Assembly: GCA_007844125.1 (NCBI GenBank)
Contig: CM017561.1
Location: 21,935,260-21,999,259, forward strand
Direction of reading: 5' to 3'
Origin: Sinonovacula constricta
Taxonomy: Eukaryota; Mollusca; Bivalvia; Cardiida; Solecurtidae
DNA length: 64,000 bases
Both the position numbers and the translations under genes were made by a program. Below the pieces are notes generated by a model, which did not search any database, was not told the origin of the DNA, and saw only the letters and a list, made by a program, of their open reading frames with translations. Shown here in pieces: positions 1 through 12,099 of the stretch. Numbering within the stretch: the first letter of the stretch is position 1; each line of letters starts with the position of its first letter.

Positions 1-159
1 GATATAAAATTCAGTAAAATAGACTGAAAAATAAAAACAGTGGTGAGTTAAGTACAGCACATTTTCCCCGATTTTGGCCTGCATTAGCTTCTGCCCACAA
101 AGATGGCTGCCTTAAACTGTCTTATCAGTGTCGATGACATCACATGGAAACTATCTATT
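1..159 (-). mobile_element. MITE family D, end fragment cut by the window edge
   Basis: This matches the terminal part of the 526-bp family described at 33628. It runs from GATATAAAATTCAGTAAAAT through the CCCACAAAGATGGCTGCC block to the terminal TGGAAACTATCTAT. Orientation is opposite to the 33628 copy. Confidence 0.75.
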
Positions 160-3100
160 GAATGGATAACAGAGCAGGTATATGAACACATGATCATATA
201 TTCACCTAGTTATTATTATATTTGGTGTTTCATCATTAGTCTTAGCCTATCAGTCATTTAAACTTGTAAATAAATATATAACTTGATGTAAGTTTAAATT
301 AGGTATCTTCATTAAAGAAAGATATAATTATGTTCAGATTTGTACAAAGGCATTACTGTATTGGATCCTTTCATGTGACATTTTAAAATACTGGCAATGT
401 TGCAAAAATTAAATGTTTCAAATTAAGTGACAGCTATGTTAGAAAAGAATGTCTACAACTATAGTAAGTTGTAAAAAACGTAAAAAAAAAATGCACAAAA
501 TGTGAATGCATCACACCTAATCCAGCATGAAAAACAACCGTTGTATGTTTGTTAATTATCTTTATGATTAAATAAAAAATCTTTTGTAAATCCCTTGGGG
601 TAATATTGTGTGTGTCTGAGTGAAAAATCTCTTACCCTAACAAGACTCATAATCATAATCTCCATTCTCATGCTCGGGGTATCATATTTGTTTAGCATTT
701 CTCTCTGCATTCAAACACAATGACAATCTGATTACTTCTTAAAAGAGATGCGATGTCAACCATGTTTGACTAGTCCTAAGTATTTGTCTCTCGTCTTTGT
801 GTCACATTAAGAGAGGGGCCTGTATTCGGGCCCAATTGTGGCGTCTGCTACGTGAAAGATGGTACCATTGTTTGCCCCTTATGTCAGTGGGTAAACTCAT
901 TCACTATATTTCCTTGGCAACTGTTTGTCTGTATTGAGAATGTTTGATATGCTTCACTGCAGATGAATACATTAACTTCTTTGGTTGACATCTCAAGCTT
1001 TCATCTTTAACTGTTATTGCTAAGTATTGGTTTTAAAAACATGCTTTTTAAGATGTTTTTGCTTTTAAGATGTTTATGAAAATCAGAGCTGTATTTCTTG
1101 TAATCCATGTGTGTTGCTTTATTTTCTGCCTGCAAAATGTATAATCTGTGTTATTATCTTTTATTTGAGAAAAAATATCAGTCAAGATTTTGCAAGATGA
1201 TATAAAAAATGGCGATACAAATACAGGACCAAGAGATCAAAGACATTTGATAAACAACGCAGCATGACACTATCTGTGACCTTTAGTGTGATTTCCTTTC
1301 CACTGGAGATACCTGTATATTACCTGTACTTAATCAAGTGGGGCTTCAGGGGACTCAATTAGGGATAGGGGGCACACTTTGATTGGTTGTTTCAGTGAGG
1401 TTCGATTGAGACTGTTTGTTTAAGGTCTATCTACCCCACTAGTTTTTACAGATCCCTATCAGGGCCAGTGAAGTAGCTCTATAATATAGATTTTCACTGG
1501 TAGGGATCCCCATTGTACAAGTTGCTGAAAGGGACCAATGATTTTGGTTATAGTTGTTTGAGATCATTTGTAACTCTCTTAGAGATGTTGTGTAATATTT
1601 TAGCTTGTCAATACTTTTAGAAAGTGGATTAAAATTGCATGTGATAAGTGGAGGTTATCTCTCCTATAAATAGAGAATATGGAGACATTATGTGACAGAA
1701 AATGTTGTTTATTAATCCAGGATTTGCTATGGAAAAACACCTCTAGTGTACTAAAGTGTTATTTACCTGTTTTATAAAATGTGATAATAAATATAATGTA
1801 TTTAATCCTGGAAGTGATTCAAGTTTTGATTTCTTGAAGCCTTTGATCAATATCTTTGACAGGAGGTGCCATAGGAGAGTGCTTTTAGGGAACAAAATTT
1901 TAGATACTCAACACTGTGACAATTGAAAAGTAATGGCAAAAAAGTGGTTTGGGGTTTAGTTATAAAGAAATCCTAAACTTGGTTATTATCTTAAAGTAGG
2001 AAGAAATATTTATTTAAGTCTACACAAAAAGCTTTTTGAATTGCTGATGGATGATTTAACCTGAAGAAATATTAATACCTATTGGCTATGTTATATGTTT
2101 ATATAATTTCTATAAAGTAAATTCTTTTATGCACTTGAACAAAATCGTTAAGTATGTGACAGTATTCAAATTTTCTGACAAAATTTCAACCTTTTGTTGA
2201 CATTTTCCTGACAATTTCAACCTTTATTTGAAATTTTTTGACATTTGTGTTTAAATTTAAACATTACTTGAGATAGTGCAACTTTTCTTTTGTCTTTTCT
2301 TTGTTTAAAAGCTCAGATTATCCATAATTATATCCTGTGTAGATGTCTACGATTCCATTTATTGATGAGGTATACAATGTGATTGAAGCAACTCAGCGAG
2401 GCATGTAGTCCTTGTATGATATCATAGTTTGGATACTTGATGAGCACATGAACAGTCTTGTATGATAAAGCAGCACATGATTTGATGTCACAGTTTGCTG
2501 CTTACGTGGAATATAAGTGGATATCAGTGGACAGATAAGCCCGTCAGATAATGCTGCTTCGGTGATGCCATTATTGTACATGTAACCCAAATCAAGTGTG
2601 GAGCATGCGATAAGACAACAATATGAGGTTGTAAAGTTATCTCTAGAATCAATCTGGAAGTTTCATTCATAGACTGACCCATAGTTCCAACAATACAAAA
2701 TACAGATTATTCTAGGTCTACCATCTTATATATATATGTCTACATCTGGTCTAGGGTTTTTGAAGCGGTCTTATTGATAATAATATTCAAATCATACGGC
2801 TGTTGGATTATTAAAAACAGTGATAATTGATTACCAAAATCCCCCAAAATTTGAAACAGACATTTGGTGGTGCTTACTGTATTGTTAGCCCTGAAGAGGA
2901 TATTTGGGAAATTACTCAGCTCAGTTATAAAGTTGTTAATTGGATTAACTTTATAAGCCAAGATTTATAATTGACATCAATTAGCGCATAAAGAAACTTC
3001 AAAAGTGTTCAGTGGACTTTCTTATTGTGCATTAATGACATCAAATTATGAATATTTTTTCAAAGCTGTGTCATTTGATATAGTCCAGTCCTCATAGGTG

Positions 3101-3877
3101 TTAAACTGTACAAGAAATGTTTATTTTGTGAAAATTTTGTAACAGACACTGTGTGAATATTTACAAAGGTAACAGTGTGCTTAATAGGAAATATAGTAAG
3201 GACCTGTGACAGAAAAACATTCTTTAGTACATTATAATGACAGTGATCCAATTATTTTTGTACTTTTGATGGTAGAATGCAGGCAATTAGACAGTGGCAT
3301 GTGTTAATTAGGTAATTTTTCATTTGTGTGAATATGACATTTAATTGAATGTGGTGAAAGTTTATTTGTTAAGTTGATTATTTAAGTTCAGACAACAGAG
3401 TGTGAAGAATTGAACATTACTTGATGTAAAAAGGAAGATAGATAAGTGTCTCTCACAATAGAGTGTTCTCTATTTGTTAAATGTCGGGAAAAGATTGGGA
3501 AAGACACCAATAAATATTCCTATCTTCTCAGAAAGGAAGCAATGGAAATTATATTCAACATGTGGCTAAATGTCAATGTCAGTAGAAATAAATCGTGATG
3601 AAGTGAACTAATACAGTCTGTAATTAACTGGTATATTTCACATAAACTAAAAAAGGGACTTGATTTTCCAGCTGCCATTTTGAAACAAAGTGTTTCAATT
3701 TATTGATCTTTGTGGCTATAATTCAGCAAGAACTATTAAGAGTTTAGTAAGATGACAAAACGTATCTTGCTACTAAAGGAAAGAAAGATCTAAAAAAAAC
3801 AACACAAACTCGATACAAATGATGCCATAGATAGGATTTGTTTTAAAAAAAAGAGAAACATTTAGGATTGATCTATC
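160..3877. other. AT-rich noncoding, no gene recognised
   Basis: Only short open frames with AT-driven codons are present. One small hairpin sits at about 1451-1510, with arms GATCCCTATCAG/TGGTAGGGATCC around an AATATAG-rich loop. I see no exon with family resemblance. It is probably an upstream DOCK intron or intergenic DNA. Confidence 0.5.
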
Positions 3878-4020
3878 ATGGTTCTGCTAAAGAGTCTTCA
3901 GTATCGAAGGTCAGCCAGCATCTATTGCCACGGCAAATGTAAGACAGGGACATGCCCTAAATGTCTAAAAGAGGAGGAGAAGAAGAGGAGGAGGAGGTCA
4001 GAGGTAGTCTTTAACCCGAG
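3878..4020 (+). CDS. Candidate short Cys/Lys-rich coding exon, unrecognised
   Basis: An ATG opens 47 codons. They contain YCHGKCKTGTCPKC (Cys spaced C-x3-C-x4-C-x2-C) followed by a KEEEKKRRRR tract, and end at CCCGAG|GTAAGA, a strong donor consensus with a stop (TAA) just inside it. The GAG/AGG-rich purine run resembles a splicing enhancer. There is no convincing upstream acceptor, so it would have to be a first exon. It resembles no DOCK segment and I do not recognise the peptide. It may be chance. Confidence 0.2.
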
Positions 4021-4290
4021 GTAAGAAGGTTAGAAGTGACCCTCAGCCCTAGATAATATCTAGATAATTAATCTAGGGGTTTTTTTTTGGTTTTGACAGT
4101 AAAAGAAAATAATCCAGACCAGACTGAAGGATATATGAAGGAAACAATAATTGTAGCCTCTTATGAACAAATATCCTTCAGACTGGTGTGGGTTATTTTC
4201 TTTAACTTTCAAAACAAAGAAATCGTTGGCCTGTATCTTAATGAGTCCATGGGTGATTTAATTAAACTCTCCTGGTCGGGCTGTTTACTT

Positions 4291-4888
4291 TAGAAGAAAT
4301 ATTGGTATAATGATCATCACCATTATAATCCTTATCACCTTCTCATTTATATTTCTTTAGAATAAATATTGGTATAATGATCATCACCATTATAATTCTT
4401 ATCACCTTCTCATTTATATTTCTTTAGAATAAATATTGGTATAATGATCATCACCATTATAATCCTTATCACCTTCTCATTTATATTACTTTAGAATAAA
4501 TATTGGTATAATGATCATCACCATTATAATCCTTATCACCTTCTCATTTATATTACTTTAGAATAAATATTGGTATAATGATCATCACCATTATAATCCT
4601 TATCACCTTCTCATTTATATTACTTTAGAATAAATATTGGTTTAAAGATCATCACCATTATAATCCTTATCACCTTCTCATTTATATTACTTTAGAATAA
4701 ATATTGGTATAATGATCATCACCATTATAATCCTTATCACCTTCTCATTTATATTACTTTAGAATAAATATTGGTATAATGATCATCACCTTTATAATCC
4801 TTATCACCTTCACATTTATATTACTTTAGAATAAATATTGGTATAATGATCATCACCATTATAATCCTTATCACCTTCTCATTTATAA
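4291..4888 (+). repeat. 68-bp minisatellite, about 9 copies
   Basis: The unit runs from TAGAATAAATATTGGTATAA through TGATCATCACCATTATAATC and CTTATCACCTTCTCATTTAT to ATTACTTT. Copies differ by only a few substitutions, for example TTTAAAGATC in copy 6, so expansion is recent. Confidence 0.95.
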
Positions 4889-4960
4889 TCATCTTCGTCA
4901 GTATTATAATGAACAATTTCAAATCATTTTAAGTAAATTTATGTTGTACCTTTTATTATA

Positions 4961-5241
4961 CCGGCCGCAATAGCTCAGATGGTAGAGCGTCGGCTCGCGG
5001 ATCGGGAGGTCGTGGGTTCGAACCCCGGCCGGGTCATACCAAAGACTTTAAAGTTGGTAGTAGTGGCTTCCTTCCTAACGCTCGGGGCTAAGGGGACAGC
5101 ATTACGCCTGACTCGTCGGTGTCAGTATAATGGACCGGCCGGGTTCAGACCCTGGGCACCTCATAAGTGCCCCTGTGCTATAATGATAGAAATGTTGCTG
5201 CGCAGTATCGGCAAAAATGCCGGCTTATCCCAATCCCAATC
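4961..5241 (+). mobile_element. tRNA-derived SINE, family A
   Basis: The tRNA-like head has box A TAGCTCAGATGGTAGAGCG and box B GTTCGAACCCC. The body contains GACTCGTCGGTGTCAGTATA and the tail is made of AATCCC repeats. Flanking direct repeats CCTTTTATTA (4949-4958 and 5242-5251) mark the target-site duplication, as expected of LINE-driven insertion. Open frames across it are translations of the SINE, not genes. Confidence 0.93.
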
Positions 5242-5639
5242 CCTTTTATTAGATTCCAACTACAATTTTAATTGCTGATTGTAGGCTGGCCACACAGACT
5301 TACGAGCAGTCAGTAAAACTGGTAAAACGAAAAGGATGCTTTTTATTTGTCTGGCTTCATAAAAGTTAAATATTGTTGCCTGGCAAACATGTTTAAAAGA
5401 TCAATGTCATTATAAGACCATTAACCTGTGAGGGAAGGAAAAAAACTGTCTGATCTTTACTCACAAAATGACCCTAATGAGGCAGTATATCACAGTGATT
5501 ATAGAACCTTTACTTCGGTGATTGCTTTAAATGTCAGGCTAGCAGACTATAAGAACTATTTCCAAAACACACAAATGTCAACATGGCACATCTGGTTTCC
5601 AGGTCATATTTGTAGACACCTGGGGCTCACTTCACTAAT

Positions 5640-5928
5640 ATAGATAGTTTCCACATCAGTGAAAATCCCTTATCTTGGCAGCCATCTTTGATGGTAACTT
5701 CAAGGGATTTTCATATGAATTGTATAGAAGGGTAAATTTTATTTTCTTGATAAAAGCTGCTAAATTTGATATAAAATTCAGTAAAATAGACAGAAAAATA
5801 AAAATACAGTGGTAAGTTTAATACAGCACATATTTCCTGATTTTAGCCTGCATTAGCTTCTGCCCACAAAGATGGCTGCCTTAAACTGTCTTATCAGTGT
5901 TGATGACATCACATGGACACTATCTATT
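5640..5928 (-). mobile_element. MITE family D, internally deleted copy (289 bp)
   Basis: Both termini are present: TAGATAGTTTCCACATCAGTG at the left and ACATGGACACTATCTATT at the right. About 240 bp of the middle is missing relative to the 526-bp copies. The deletion junction lies near GATAAAAGCTGC. Confidence 0.85.
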
Positions 5929-6263
5929 CATATAGGCACCATGTAATGCAAATGAACATAAAGCAATTTAGATAAAAGGTCAGTTTTCATCACAGTAGCG
6001 TATTGTAATACATAACCGATGTCTTGCCTGTCATGAGCTTGCAGATCATGTTTTAGTTTATGAGTATCCTGCCTTAATTGACTACTATCAAAATGATTCT
6101 ATCAAGTTGTATCTTTTATAGGAAACATGCCCCCGATTTCTGCTAGTTTTTTGTTGAACTGTTGTTGCTTTTTTAGAAGGGAGATAACTCTGTAGTATTG
6201 TGCTTATCTCCCTTGCTTGAGTATAATTTATCAAGTTATATTGGCTAAATTATCATGCATGTG

Positions 6264-6425
6264 AACTCACCACTTTTGGAGGGAGACTCCCTCATTTAAG
6301 GTTTGAAATTATTTAAAAATAAGGAATGTTTTACAAATTTTCAGAAACCTCCCTACTTGGAAACAGATAACTTCTTAGTTTTCATGAAAATAACAAATCT
6401 CTCACTTTCTCCATAAAAAGTTCAC
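6264..6425 (+). repeat. Dispersed repeat family E (GAACTCNCC-ACTTTT)
   Basis: The sequence runs from GTGAACTCACCACTTTTGGA through TTGAAATTATTTAAAAATAA, TTTTCAGAAACCTCCC and GGAAACAGATAACTTCTTAG to AATCTCTCACTTTC. Related copies lie at 8060-8240 and 20885-21100 (both reverse). A tandem version is at 17505-18087. Confidence 0.7.
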
Positions 6426-6704
6426 ATGTATGGATTATAGAATAATGAAATATGGAATATGTTTACAATTGCCTAAAGAGAGTGTAAAATGCTTAAATCA
6501 CATACACATTGGTACTAAGTTGAAAATAAATAAGAGTTAATTATTTTCCTTTTTTTAAAGATGGCAAATAATATTGTAATAACCTCCTTTTTTTCATGAG
6601 TTACATGTAAGTTTGGTTACTGGAAAAATTAAGGTGGTATTAATGATGTCGCTCTATAATTTTTTAACACAAGTCAGCTGGAAGACCTCCCCACCCTAAC
6701 TGGA

Positions 6705-7370
6705 CCGGCCGCTATAGCTCAGGTGGTAGAGTGTCGGCTTGCAGATCGGGAGGTCGTGGGTTCGAACCCCGGCCGTGTCAAACCAAAGACTTTAAAGTTG
6801 GTAGTAGTGGCTTCCCTCCTAACGCTTGGGGCTAAGGGGACAGCATTACGCCTGACTCGTCGGTGTCAGTATAATGGACCGGCCGGGTTCAGTCCCTGGG
6901 CACCTCATAAGTGCCCCTGTGCTATAATGATAGAAATGTCGCTGCGCAGTATCGGCAGAAATGAACATAAAGTATCTTGCCTTAATGGACTACTGTTGGT
7001 GGGACAATAAACCCAATAAACAAACATAATTTAATACATGCTCCATATCAAGTAGTACCGGTATATCTTTTTTGCATGCTGAATGACAATTCAAAATATA
7101 CTTGCTCAAACAGTAATATGTAAAAAAATATTTGCTTACTTACATTGTTTCGAACATTCTCTTGAATTTGTTGTTACTACAAATGTCTGGTTTTGCAACA
7201 AGCATTAAATCTGTTAAATAATCAAAAGTCCTGTGGGAAAATAAGGAATTTTCAAGAAATCGAAGACTCATACATGTGACCTCTTTCTGAGGCCAAAGTT
7301 TTAAGATTTTCACTTGCAAAGTGGGAGATTTGTTGTTTGCAGAAATGCCGGCTAATCCCATCCCATCCCA
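6705..7370 (+). mobile_element. tRNA-derived SINE, family A, interrupted by a 375-bp insertion
   Basis: The head and body run 6705-6963. The SINE tail (GCAGAAATGCCGGCTAATCC and CATCCC repeats) resumes at 7339. Between them lies a 375-bp segment (6964-7338), most of which duplicates 7757-8103. GCAGAAATG occurs on both sides of the insert (6955-6963 and 7339-7347), like a 9-bp target duplication. Confidence 0.85.
6992..7338 (+). repeat. 347-bp duplicated segment, copy 1
   Basis: By eye this is identical or nearly so to 7757-8103. It includes the last 35 bp of a family B SINE tail, that SINE's downstream target duplication and unique flank. Because it carries the flank of the SINE at 7481, it is the derived copy. 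Confidence 0.9.
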
Positions 7371-7480
7371 CCCTAACTGAGACTCAAACCTATCAGGGAA
7401 GGGCTGAGGAATTACATATTATCAACTCTATCTGCTTGGCCATGTATGCACCTGATGCAAGGGTATCATAATTTAATCGA

Positions 7481-7789
7481 CCGGACCTGGTAGCGCAATC
7501 GGTAGAGCATCGGCTCCAGGTACGGGAGGCCCCGGGTTCAATCCCGGGCCACGACATACCAAAGTCGTTAAAAATGGCAGTGGTATAGCTCCCTTACTAA
7601 CGCTCAAGCAAATATAAGGGTAGTTCCACGACTGGTTGGCCCGGTGTCAGGATAATGTGACTGGGTGGTTCATGCCAGGTGTTCACGGCATGCTATACAC
7701 AGTGAAGGCAGCACTATAACTGCTTCAAGTGGACACCGTCTCCAGATAACTGAAAAACTGTTGGTGGGACAATAAACCCAATAAACAAA
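7481..7789 (+). mobile_element. tRNA-derived SINE, family B
   Basis: The head is CCGGACCTGGTAGCGCAATC with box B GGTTCAATCCC. The body contains CTCAAGCAAATATAAGGGTA and CCAGGTGTTCACGGCATGC. The tail is GGGACAATAAACCCAATAAA plus CAAA repeats. Target duplication CATAATTTAAT lies at 7467-7477 and 7790-7800. Confidence 0.95.
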
Positions 7790-8103
7790 CATAATTTAAT
7801 ACATGCTCCATATCAAGTAGTACCGGTATATCTTTTTTGCATGCTGAATGACAATTCAAAATATACTTGCTCAAACAGTAATATGTAAAAAAATATTTGC
7901 TTACTTACATTGTTTCGAACATTCTCTTGAATTTGTTGTTACTACAAATGTCTGGTTTTGCAACAAGCATTAAATCTGTTAAATAATCAAAAGTCCTGTG
8001 GGAAAATAAGGAATTTTCAAGAAATCGAAGACTCATACATGTGACCTCTTTCTGAGGCCAAAGTTTTAAGATTTTCACTTGCAAAGTGGGAGATTTGTTG
8101 TTT
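7757..8103 (+). repeat. 347-bp duplicated segment, copy 2 (source)
   Basis: This is the partner of 6992-7338. Here the SINE tail is continuous with a complete SINE and the right side runs on into a longer family E element (about 8060-8240, reverse). It is therefore the source locus. Confidence 0.88.
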
Positions 8104-8240
8104 TTATATAAACAAAGGATGTAGTTATCTGTTTCCAAGAGAGATTACTGAAAATGTTTAAAACCCCCCTCATTTTCAAATAATTTTGAATCTTAATAGA
8201 TGGAGTCTTCCTCCAAAAGGGAGAGAGTTCTCATGTATGT

Positions 8241-9061
8241 AGACCTTTGATACATCAAATGATTACATGTAGTCTCAGCTTTGTTTTATAAAATAGTTTT
8301 TATTTGTTTAATGAGGTACTGGAAACATGCCAGAGTTTTGATAAATTATCTAACAGATTTACATTCAGGCCTTCCATGTGGAAAAATGATTCCTTGTTTT
8401 TATGATAATCGTATAATTTAAAAGCTTGCTTCTGATAATTTAAACAATTAATTACTAAAAACATGTGATTGTCAATCAAATAATTGTCAGCTAAAGTGCA
8501 TTATCCTGTAGGCTTGTTGTCACAAATTGGTTAGGCTGGGATCGCTGGGATCTACATCATCTGCTGTTATATCTCTAATGACATATAGTGTTACATTTAC
8601 ATATAGTTATAAGAAAATATATATGTTGCATAGCTCAATAAGAAATTAAGCATAGTTTGAGTTAGAATTGTTTATATAATATTTTTTTGATCCATTGCAG
8701 CCATTCTGTAGACCCTCCTGACAAAGCACATGCTCAGACATGAATATTTTTGCATTTTAAAATATACAGATATTAAACATTCAGGTACTGTAATTATAAA
8801 GATGAAGAAAATCTGCATTTAAGGGAAATGATTGTGACATTTATTTTGGTATTAATTTTGTAAGGCTAGAAGTAGAGAAATTTTTGAGATTCATTTTTCA
8901 CTGGACAGTTTTGAAGCAGTTATGATTGTCTGGTTACAGATTATTTCAAATTGTCAACAACTCAACGTTTCATTTGGAAGTCACTTTAAGCACTGGCACA
9001 ATGTTTTTCAAGATGTATGAAGAGTACATTGTTTAGAGAGAAAAAAATTATTAGAATATTG
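8241..9061. other. AT-rich noncoding, nothing recognised
   Basis: No exon-like frame, SINE head or terminal inverted repeat was seen. Confidence 0.4.
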
Positions 9062-9960
9062 GCAGAGGGGTTTTTATGTTTTATTTTTAGAGGGTTTATG
9101 TCATATTTGTAGAGGGGTTTATGTCATATTTGTAGAGGGGTTTATATCATATTTGTAGAGGGGTTTATGTCATATTTGTAGAGAGTTTATGTCATATTTG
9201 TAGAGGGTTTATGTTATATTTGTAGAGGGGTTTATGTCATATTTGTAGAGGGTTTATGGAGGGGTTTATGTCATATTTGTAGAGGGTTTATGTCATTTGT
9301 AGAGGGTTTATGTCATATTTGTACAGGGTTTATGTCATATTTGTAGAGGGGTTTATGTCATATTTGTAGAGGGGTTTTGAGTCATTTGTACAGGGTTTAT
9401 GTCATATTTGTAGAGGGCTTTTGAGTCATATTTGTAGAGGGCTTTTGAGTCATATTTGTAGAGGGTTTATGTCATATTTGTAGAGGTGTTTATGTCATAT
9501 TTGTAGAGGGTTTATGTCATATTTGTAGAGGGTTTATGTCATTTGTAGAGGGGTTTTGAGTCATATTTGTAGAGGGCTTTTGAGTCATATTTGCAGAGGG
9601 TTTATGTCATATTTGTAGACGGTTTATGTCATATTTGTAGATGGCTTTATGTCATATTTGTCAAGGGATTTTAAGTCATATTTGTAGAGATCTTTATGTC
9701 ATATTTGTAGAGGGGTTTTATGTCATATTTGTAGAGGGGTTTATGTCATATTTGTAGAGGGGTTTATGTCATATTTGTAGAGGGTTTATGTCATATTTGT
9801 AGAGGGGTTTATGTCATATTTGTAGAGGGTTTATGTCATATTTGTAGAGGGATTTATGTCATATTTGTAGAGGGATTTATATAATTCATGCAGAAGGGTT
9901 TTTGTCATATGCAGGGTTTTTTATGTCATATTTGTAGAGGGTTTTTTATGTCATATATGC
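9062..9960 (+). repeat. 23-bp minisatellite, about 38 copies
   Basis: The unit is TTTATGTCATATTTGTAGAG plus 2-4 G. Variants with TTTTGAGTCATATTTG and shortened TCATTTG units occur in blocks, suggesting unequal exchange and local duplication. Confidence 0.95.
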
Positions 9961-10114
9961 TGAGTTTTTGTTGTTGTATCTTTCTTTATAAGATTTATAA
10001 GACAATAATTTTTGTGTTAATTGATACTATTATGTGTATAATTTGCCACACATGATACAGAAAAATAATAATACTTTATACAGGTACTTTAAGTCTTTTT
10101 GTGTATTGAAATGG

Positions 10115-10179
10115 TTTAGGCAAATAGTGTAGATCCAGGCCAGTCAGCTCCCAGCAGATTAGGATCTACACTGCTTCTA
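10115..10179. repeat. Short hairpin repeat (AGTGTAGATCC family), family H
   Basis: CAAATAGTGTAGATCC and GGATCTACACTGCTT form the arms around CAGTCAGCTCCCAGCAG. Other copies or half-copies are at about 10405-10462, 13297-13320, 14740-14796, 18112-18190, 21100-21150, 24825-24860, 37262-37330, 47253-47335, 57130-57180 and 60755-60812. The left arm matches the unit of the 34-bp array at 18918-20508. Confidence 0.7.
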
Positions 10180-11573
10180 GTAATATACGTCTCGATACTT
10201 TTGCATGTCAATGTAAGAAGACAACTAAGAATTGGTATTGGTTATTAACTAATACACGTATATCAAGTTTAGGGTTGAGTCTTTCATCTTAGATGCCCAC
10301 AAGTAAATATTTATATTATTTTAGCATTTCTACGTAATCAGTACAAAATCTTAAGTATTTACTTAAAACTACAAGCAAAGGTGAACAATCATATTGATTG
10401 AGTCAAAAGTGCAGATCCTGATCTGAAACTCCCGGTGCAAAGTTGCTGATCTGGATCAATTTTTTTTTGTCGAGGCCTGAATAATTCTTGCTTAAAACAG
10501 GTTTAGAAAGGAATTGTAATTTTAGATCAAAAATTAATGTTGACATGGAGTTGGAATACCTGTGTGTTCGGGTTTGAACCACATTTATAAGAGAACCAGT
10601 CTTGGAATGTCTTGATTTGGCACAGGGTGGGACAGAGAGAAAACAGGTGGGTTTTGTTTATTGGTGTGAGAAAAGGGAGAGAAAAAAATCACAAAGTATA
10701 TTGTAGAGATGTTTTTCAGATGTAGTGTAAATGAGGGAGGTGAAAGCAATGTGAATGCAAGGTCGCTGAAAACAAGTGGTAGTGAGAGAAATGTCTGGAA
10801 ATAATTTGATGTAAACATATCTTTTAGAATGTTTAGGAAAAAACTAATGTATACTGTTGTATTTAATCAGTGGTAAGATCTTTTGATACTGATGTGTTGT
10901 TGTTTTTTCTCACATTTTGAGGGTAGATTATAGCTACCGATGTATTTTTATATCAGGCCATGACACAAACAAGACCCCATGTCTGTCAGTCAGATCATTC
11001 GATCCGCCCTGCAGAGAAAAAAATGTACCGGTTTATCTTTTTTAATTTTGTAGCATAAGTTAAAGGGATCTCTGTGAATGTTCCTAACTGTGATGCCATT
11101 AACATTGTAATTGAGGAATGTTAGCCATTTTTGTTTATATCTTCTGCTTATATTAGATTTGTATTCATGTAAATCAAGCAAAATAAAATTATTATTTGTT
11201 GTATTTATGAGCTGTTCAAATAAAAAATTAGGAAAAAGAATGCTGTTTAGCACTTTCGGAAAAATGAGACGAAAAGAAGTTTTCAAAACTGGCATTGTTA
11301 AGTAGGTATTTTTATAACAATACTGTACAATGTATGACATCAAAACATTGTATATTAGCAAAGCATTTGGTAGTTTTGTGAAATATCAGATATTTCTCTG
11401 AGGTCTTAAAATTGCTGAGGGGACCTTTTTTGATTCATTTTTTTTTTAATTGGAAAAATAATATTTTTTTAACAGCCATTTGCGGACTTAAGATAACAGA
11501 TCATTATTCAGCAACTATCCTAGAATTGCTGCCACACACTACAGAATAGTATCATGTTCTGCAATAGATAGTT
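10180..11573. other. Noncoding, no gene recognised
   Basis: There is a family H fragment at about 10405-10462. Short open frames on both strands at 10585-10818 and 10990-11361 are AT/GA-rich without protein-family features. Confidence 0.4.
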
Positions 11574-12099
11574 TCCATGTGATGTCATAGACACTGATAA
11601 GACAGTTTAAGGCAGCCATCTTTGTGGGCAGAAGCTAATGCAGGCCGAAATCGGGAAAGATGTGCTGTATTAAACTCACCACTTTGTTTTTATTTTTCAG
11701 TCTATTTTACTGAATTTAATATCAAATTTAACAGCTTTTATAAAGTATTTTCAATATCAAAACTATATTTTGATAGTTTAAAAGGTTAAAGAAATACAAC
11801 CGAAAATGATACACCAAATGATACATTGTTCATTTTGTTGTAAGTATGAGCCAATAGTTTTATTTATTTTTGTGTATTTTTTCTGTGTGCATTTATCAAT
11901 TGTAAAAATATTGTATTCTAAAAATATGAGTTTCAAGAGCTTTCCAATGGTGTATAGCTTTTAATTTTTGGACCACAAATGAAGAAATAACAAGAAAATA
12001 AAATTTAACCTTCTTTACAATTCATATGAAAATCCCTTGAAGTTACCATCAAAGATGGCTGCCAAGATAAGGGATTTTCACTGATGTGGAAACTATCAA
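11574..12099 (+). mobile_element. MITE family D, full-length copy (526 bp)
   Basis: It begins ATAGATAGTTTCCATGTGAT and ends with the inverse, GATGTGGAAACTATCAAT. Near one end it contains GGCAGCCATCTTTGTGGGCA. Near the other it contains ATCAAAGATGGCTGCCAAGA. Confidence 0.9.

Noticed and set aside
4979..5278. Open frame of 99 codons (and similar ones at 6723-7010 and 59772-60041)
   Set aside because: These are translations of family A SINEs. The repeated peptide VERRLADREVVGSNPGR comes from the tRNA-like head. Target duplications show they are insertions.
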